From an uncultured Gammaproteobacteria bacterium (GTDB lineage Bacteria; Pseudomonadota; Gammaproteobacteria; UBA4575), in assembly GCA_937922735.1 (NCBI GenBank), contig CALAJL010000060.1, positions 1 through 37,492 of the forward strand: a DNA stretch of 37,492 bases. Reading direction: 5' to 3'. Under the pieces are notes generated by a model. The model searched no databases. It was given only the letters and a program-made list of their open reading frames with translations, and was not told the origin of the DNA. The position numbers were made by a program, and so were the translations under genes. This document shows, one piece after another, positions 34,181 through 37,492 of the stretch (the stretch's first letter is position 1; every line of letters starts with the position of its first letter).

Positions 34181-36676
34181 ATGTTTAAGAATATAGTAAA
34201 TCTGCTGGCAGATGTCGTTATACGTAAACCAGTTGTTGTTCTAGTGATTATGTTTTCAATAATTACATTATGTAGCCTCTATATAAAAGATCTAAATATC
34301 GATGCATCACCAGATTCGTTAATGTTAGAGAGTGATCCTGATCTTAAATATTATCGTGAAGTGCATCGATATTATGGTACAGATGAATATGTCATTGTTG
34401 GTTTTAAACCTAATAAGGGCATGTTAGAAGAAAGTACTATTCAATATATTGAAGACCTTTCAAATCAATTTAAGAAAATAAATGGAATATCAGGAGTCAC
34501 CTCTCTTAGTAATGTGCCACTTTTATTGCAATTAATAGAAGATGAGAAAACAGGTCAAACTAATTTCTCTAACTTGTTGACGCCAGGTGTTGATATTGAA
34601 AAGGCAGAACAAGAATTTACTACAAGTCCAATTTACGTTGATAATTTAATTAGTAAAGATTTGACTACTACCGCAATAAAAGTCGATATCAAGAAAAACA
34701 CAAAACTTATCGACTTGATTGAGCAGAAATATAGCTTATTAGCCGAGCAAGAATCAGATCCTCAGAATATAGCTATATTGACTCAACTGGAAGATCTTCG
34801 CACAACAATTATTTTTGAGCGACAGGTTATTAACCAACGTTATAAAGAAGTATTGGACTCTGTACGATCAATTCTTGTTAATGAGGCAACACAAGGTACG
34901 TTTTATTTAGCAGGTGCACCATTAATTGGTAATGATATGAAAGAGTATGTTGTTAAAGACATACGTACTTTTGGTGTTGGCATCATAGCGATAATGATAG
35001 TTGTACTATTTTTATTTTTTAGAAGGCCTGCGTGGATATTTTTAGCATTAATATGCGCAGTATTAAATGTGATATTTGTAGCTGGTTTGGCAGCGTTGTT
35101 GGACTTTCAGTTAACTATTATTTCGTCTAATTTTGTTGCGTTGCTTATAATTTTCTCTGTTACATTGTCTATACACGTCATCATTCGTTATCAAGAAATT
35201 CAAGCATTACATCCTAATGATAGTGTTGAAGATGAATTGAAAATCACATTATCACAAATCGTGACACCCTGTTCATATATGGTCTTAACATCGGCAATTG
35301 CGTTCCTATCATTGGTTGTAAGTGATATTAATCCGGTAATTACTTTTGGCTACATAATGATACTAGGACTATTTTGCGCGTTTCTTTTGACTTTTACTGT
35401 ATTGCCAGCATTAATCAAACTTATTAAGCCAAAATCTAGGCAGCATGAAACAGATAAATCAGCTGATTTCTTGGAAAACGTACTAGAGGTGATTGTTAAA
35501 CACAAAAAAATGACACTGGGAATATTAGTTGGGATGTTTGCATTGAATATTTTAGGTATTAGTCAGATTACTGTAGAGAATCGCTTTATCGATTATTTCA
35601 AGAAATCGACTGATATTTATCAAGGGTTAGAGCTGGTCGACCAAGATTTGGGTGGCACAGTACCATTAGAAATTATGTTAGAAGCAGGAGCCAATGCAGA
35701 AGATGAAAGTGACATAGATGATGCGGGTGAAGATGAGGAGTTTGATGATTATTTGTCTGAGTTAGAAGAAACTCAAGATGATTTCACAGCGAAAAGTTAT
35801 TGGTATAACCGCAGCGGTATAAAGAAAATAAATAAAATTCACAATTACTTAGAAGATCTTCCTCAAATTGGCAAAGTGTTGTCATTATCTAGCACAGAAG
35901 AAGTTTTTAGAACGATTAATAAAGGTGAGCCATTAGAAGATTTTCATTTGTCACTTGTTTATTCAAAAGTTCCACAGAACATCAAAGATGTATTAATTTC
36001 ACCATACGTTTCAAGTGATGGTAGTCAAGCGCGAGTATTGGCCCGAATAAAAGATTCAGATCATACTTTGATACGTAATGATCTATTAAATAAGATCAAA
36101 ACAGATTTAAATGCAGAATTTGTAAAAAATGGAGAAACGGTACGTTTAACAGGTATAAGTGTTTTATATAATAATGTTCTTCAAAGCTTATTTAAATCTC
36201 AAATATTAACGTTAGGCACGGTTTTTATTGCCATATTGATCATGCTGATTGTTTTATTCAGAAGCATCAAACTTGCAATAATCGGCACACTCCCAAATAT
36301 ATTTACTGCATTATTTATACTCGGTTGTATGGGTGTATTTGGAATACCGCTAGATATAATGACAATTACAATTGCGGCAATAACTATTGGTATTGGAGTA
36401 GACTATGCCATTCATTATATTCATCGATATAAAAAAGAATATGCACAGAGCGGAAATAATTACCAAGCTATACATAAGTCTCAAACCACGGTAGGTAAAG
36501 CACTGTATTTTACATCCATAACGATCACGTTAGGTTTTGTGGTGTTGATTCTCTCTAACTTTGTGCCATCAATTTATTTTGGTTTGCTTACTAGTGTAGC
36601 CATGTTGGTGTCTTTGTTTGCAACCTTCAGTATCATTCCTTTGCTGCTATCGGTTATGAAGCCACTTAAAGTGTAA
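34181..36676 (+). CDS. MMPL/RND-superfamily transporter
   Basis: This 831-residue inner-membrane protein has the duplicated RND/MMPL (COG1033) layout. There is one N-terminal helix (residues about 15-35), a large loop, then a five-helix bundle (about 262-415). A second single helix (about 444-462), a second loop and the final bundle (about 680-828) follow. TM motifs include LTIISSNFVALLIIFSVTLSIHVIIR and TIAAITIGIGVDYAIHYIHRYKKEY, the sterol-sensing-like GxxxDY. It carries an acidic insert (about 503-540, EDESDIDDAGEDEEFDD) in the second loop. The cargo is unknown. It starts 33 bases after orf21, so it may be co-transcribed. Confidence 0.85.
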   Translation: MFKNIVNLLADVVIRKPVVVLVIMFSIITLCSLYIKDLNIDASPDSLMLESDPDLKYYREVHRYYGTDEYVIVGFKPNKGMLEESTIQYIEDLSNQFKKINGISGVTSLSNVPLLLQLIEDEKTGQTNFSNLLTPGVDIEKAEQEFTTSPIYVDNLISKDLTTTAIKVDIKKNTKLIDLIEQKYSLLAEQESDPQNIAILTQLEDLRTTIIFERQVINQRYKEVLDSVRSILVNEATQGTFYLAGAPLIGNDMKEYVVKDIRTFGVGIIAIMIVVLFLFFRRPAWIFLALICAVLNVIFVAGLAALLDFQLTIISSNFVALLIIFSVTLSIHVIIRYQEIQALHPNDSVEDELKITLSQIVTPCSYMVLTSAIAFLSLVVSDINPVITFGYIMILGLFCAFLLTFTVLPALIKLIKPKSRQHETDKSADFLENVLEVIVKHKKMTLGILVGMFALNILGISQITVENRFIDYFKKSTDIYQGLELVDQDLGGTVPLEIMLEAGANAEDESDIDDAGEDEEFDDYLSELEETQDDFTAKSYWYNRSGIKKINKIHNYLEDLPQIGKVLSLSSTEEVFRTINKGEPLEDFHLSLVYSKVPQNIKDVLISPYVSSDGSQARVLARIKDSDHTLIRNDLLNKIKTDLNAEFVKNGETVRLTGISVLYNNVLQSLFKSQILTLGTVFIAILIMLIVLFRSIKLAIIGTLPNIFTALFILGCMGVFGIPLDIMTITIAAITIGIGVDYAIHYIHRYKKEYAQSGNNYQAIHKSQTTVGKALYFTSITITLGFVVLILSNFVPSIYFGLLTSVAMLVSLFATFSIIPLLLSVMKPLKV

Positions 36677-36681
36677 AACAT

Positions 36682-36697
36682 TAAGGTATAAACCTTA
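36682..36697 (+). terminator. Weak hairpin after the MMPL gene
   Basis: TAAGGT-ATAA-ACCTTA forms a 6-bp stem six bases after the stop codon. No T-run follows, so it is at most a weak terminator or an end-stabilising hairpin. Confidence 0.3.
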
Positions 36698-36742
36698 TAT
36701 AAGATGATAATTAAATCTATTTGTCATGTTTAATGATTTCAA

Positions 36743-36784
36743 TTATTAGATAATAAAAATGACTGATCTACTTTATTAGATAAT
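36743..36784. repeat. Two direct copies of TTATTAGATAAT
   Basis: The 12-mer TTATTAGATAAT occurs at 36743-36754 and 36773-36784, a 30-base period or about three helical turns. In DNA this AT-rich some repetition is expected, but the spacing fits a pair of protein-binding sites. Confidence 0.4.
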
Positions 36785-37089
36785 TATATTTAAAAACTTA
36801 AACTATATATAAGTGGTAATACTTTTTTATCAATTATTAAATCTTGTGTTTCAATCTGATGCTTCTTTGATATGCGCGCAATATATCCAAAAGCTGTGCA
36901 AGTAAAATAATTACAATTAAAAAGAACTATTTTATTTTGCATGATATGGTAACGAAGACTTGTGCAATACAAGCGTAGTATGATCATCAATTACTATTGA
37001 GAGCCGCAGTTTTATATAATATTGTTTATTTTAGTGTTTGAAGCATATTTATACATTAATAATGCAATGTTACTGTGAAATTGATTGAG

Positions 37090-37162
37090 TATAATAAGCC
37101 AGTCTCGATAAATATTTCTTAGTATTCATCTCATTAGTTTTGTAATAAATACCTTTTAGGTA
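37090..37162 (+). promoter_or_regulatory. Candidate promoter and operator of the MarR gene
   Basis: A perfect TATAAT (37090-37095) lies 85 bases before the ATG, with no good -35 at the right distance. TACCT-TTT-AGGTA (37150-37162) is a 13-base palindrome just ahead of the AAGAAGGGG Shine-Dalgarno, a possible autoregulatory site. Confidence 0.35.
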
Positions 37163-37180
37163 AAGAAGGGGCTTGCCTAT

Positions 37181-37492
37181 ATGAATAAGAAGAATAGACA
37201 TAAACTTTTCTCTAATTTAGAAGTTTATAATATTGCTAAGAAGCTAACCGATGTCGTACATCACGAGGTCGAATTAGCATTGGGTGGGTATAATGTTTCT
37301 TTCAAACAATGGCAAGTGCTTAATGTTGTAAGATTAAATATTGCAGTTACGCCAACCTCCATAGCCAATCAAATATGTGCAGATAAGCCATCGATAACAA
37401 GAGTTACTGATCATCTCGTTTCATGCTCGTTTCTGAAAAGAGAAAGAGGTGTTGATGATCGGCGCACAATACAGCTAAAGCTTACCGAAGTA
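37181..37492 (+). CDS. MarR-family transcriptional regulator (cut by window end)
   Basis: The reading frame begins at ATG 37181 and is still open at the last base (104 codons), so it is absent from the ORF track. The translation has the MarR winged helix-turn-helix: VSFKQWQVLNVVRLN, TPTSIANQICADKPSITRVTDHLVSCSFLKRER and the wing GVDDRRTIQLKLTE with the conserved DxR. MarR proteins are dimeric DNA-binding repressors that often respond to small aromatic or oxidising ligands. AAGAAGGGG precedes the start. The position after an exporter gene suggests, but does not prove, that it regulates that exporter. Confidence 0.9.
   Translation, partial: MNKKNRHKLFSNLEVYNIAKKLTDVVHHEVELALGGYNVSFKQWQVLNVVRLNIAVTPTSIANQICADKPSITRVTDHLVSCSFLKRERGVDDRRTIQLKLTEV

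Larger units (their letters stand above)
36677..37180. other. AT-rich intergenic region before the MarR gene
   Basis: These 504 bases are strongly AT-rich and I see no credible gene. It holds a TAAGGT-n4-ACCTTA hairpin (36682-36697), two direct copies of a 12-mer (36743-36784), a TATAAT (37090-37095) and a palindrome at the MarR ribosome-binding site. The track ORF at 36790-36990 has no family resemblance. Confidence 0.6.

Noticed and set aside
36790-36990. 66-aa minus-strand ORF in the final intergenic region
   Set aside because: It has no ribosome-binding site and no family resemblance, and an AT-rich gap of this size gives such ORFs by chance.

Overview
The window is AT-rich chromosomal DNA that most resembles a gammaproteobacterium using one-carbon compounds (a methylotroph or methanotroph). 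This rests on slyX/srkA-type housekeeping genes, a gamma-type MoxR operon, and a large block of tetrahydromethanopterin (H4MPT) and methylofuran genes for formaldehyde oxidation. I cannot name the genus. I saw no rRNA, tRNA, CRISPR array, transposase or phage structural gene. Gene density is high, and many neighbours overlap by a few bases.

Region 1 (1-3.4 kb): a small unknown ORF at the left edge, srkA-slyX, a secreted DUF1223 protein, and a BPSS1780-type membrane protein. Region 2 (3.4-10.15 kb, minus strand): a six-gene envelope operon read RDD - SpoIIM-like - DUF4129-like - DUF4350 - MoxR ATPase - DUF58. A 10-bp inverted repeat lies in front of it. Region 3 (10.2-12.0 kb): a BON-LysM protein (Kbp/YgaU type), a small alpha/beta-barrel protein and a NYN-domain protein. 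Region 4 (12.1-15.9 kb): a glucosylglycerate compatible-solute module, with a GH13_18 phosphorylase convergent with glucosyl-3-phosphoglycerate synthase and phosphatase. Both promoters carry palindromes over the -35/spacer. Region 5 (16.0-18.3 kb, minus): an L,D-transpeptidase and a Tat-exported DUF882 murein endopeptidase-like protein. Region 6 (18.6-20.8 kb): cysS and an unknown membrane-anchored protein.

Region 7 (20.8-34.1 kb) is the metabolic core. The first unit runs: unknown 90-aa ORF, beta-RFAP synthase (mptG), mtdB, orf5 (ATP-grasp), mch, orf9 (RimK-like), orf7 (CitG-like), fae, then a strong terminator. Fae condenses formaldehyde with H4MPT, MtdB oxidises methylene-H4MPT and Mch hydrolyses methenyl-H4MPT to formyl-H4MPT. 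MptG makes the first dedicated H4MPT precursor. The ATP-grasp and CitG-like proteins belong to cofactor assembly, with steps not fully defined. A second block has a zinc-finger/PTPS (QueD-like) fusion, a convergent HisA-like gene (orf20), and an overlapping chain mfnD-like (orf17), mfnF-like (orf19), pabB, mfnE-like (orf21). This combines methylofuran synthesis with 4-aminobenzoate supply for H4MPT. The formyltransferase/hydrolase genes (fhcABCD), mfnB/orf22 and dihydromethanopterin reductase are not in the window.

Region 8 (34.2-37.5 kb): an MMPL/RND-family exporter, about 500 bp of AT-rich non-coding DNA, and the start of a MarR-family regulator cut by the right edge.
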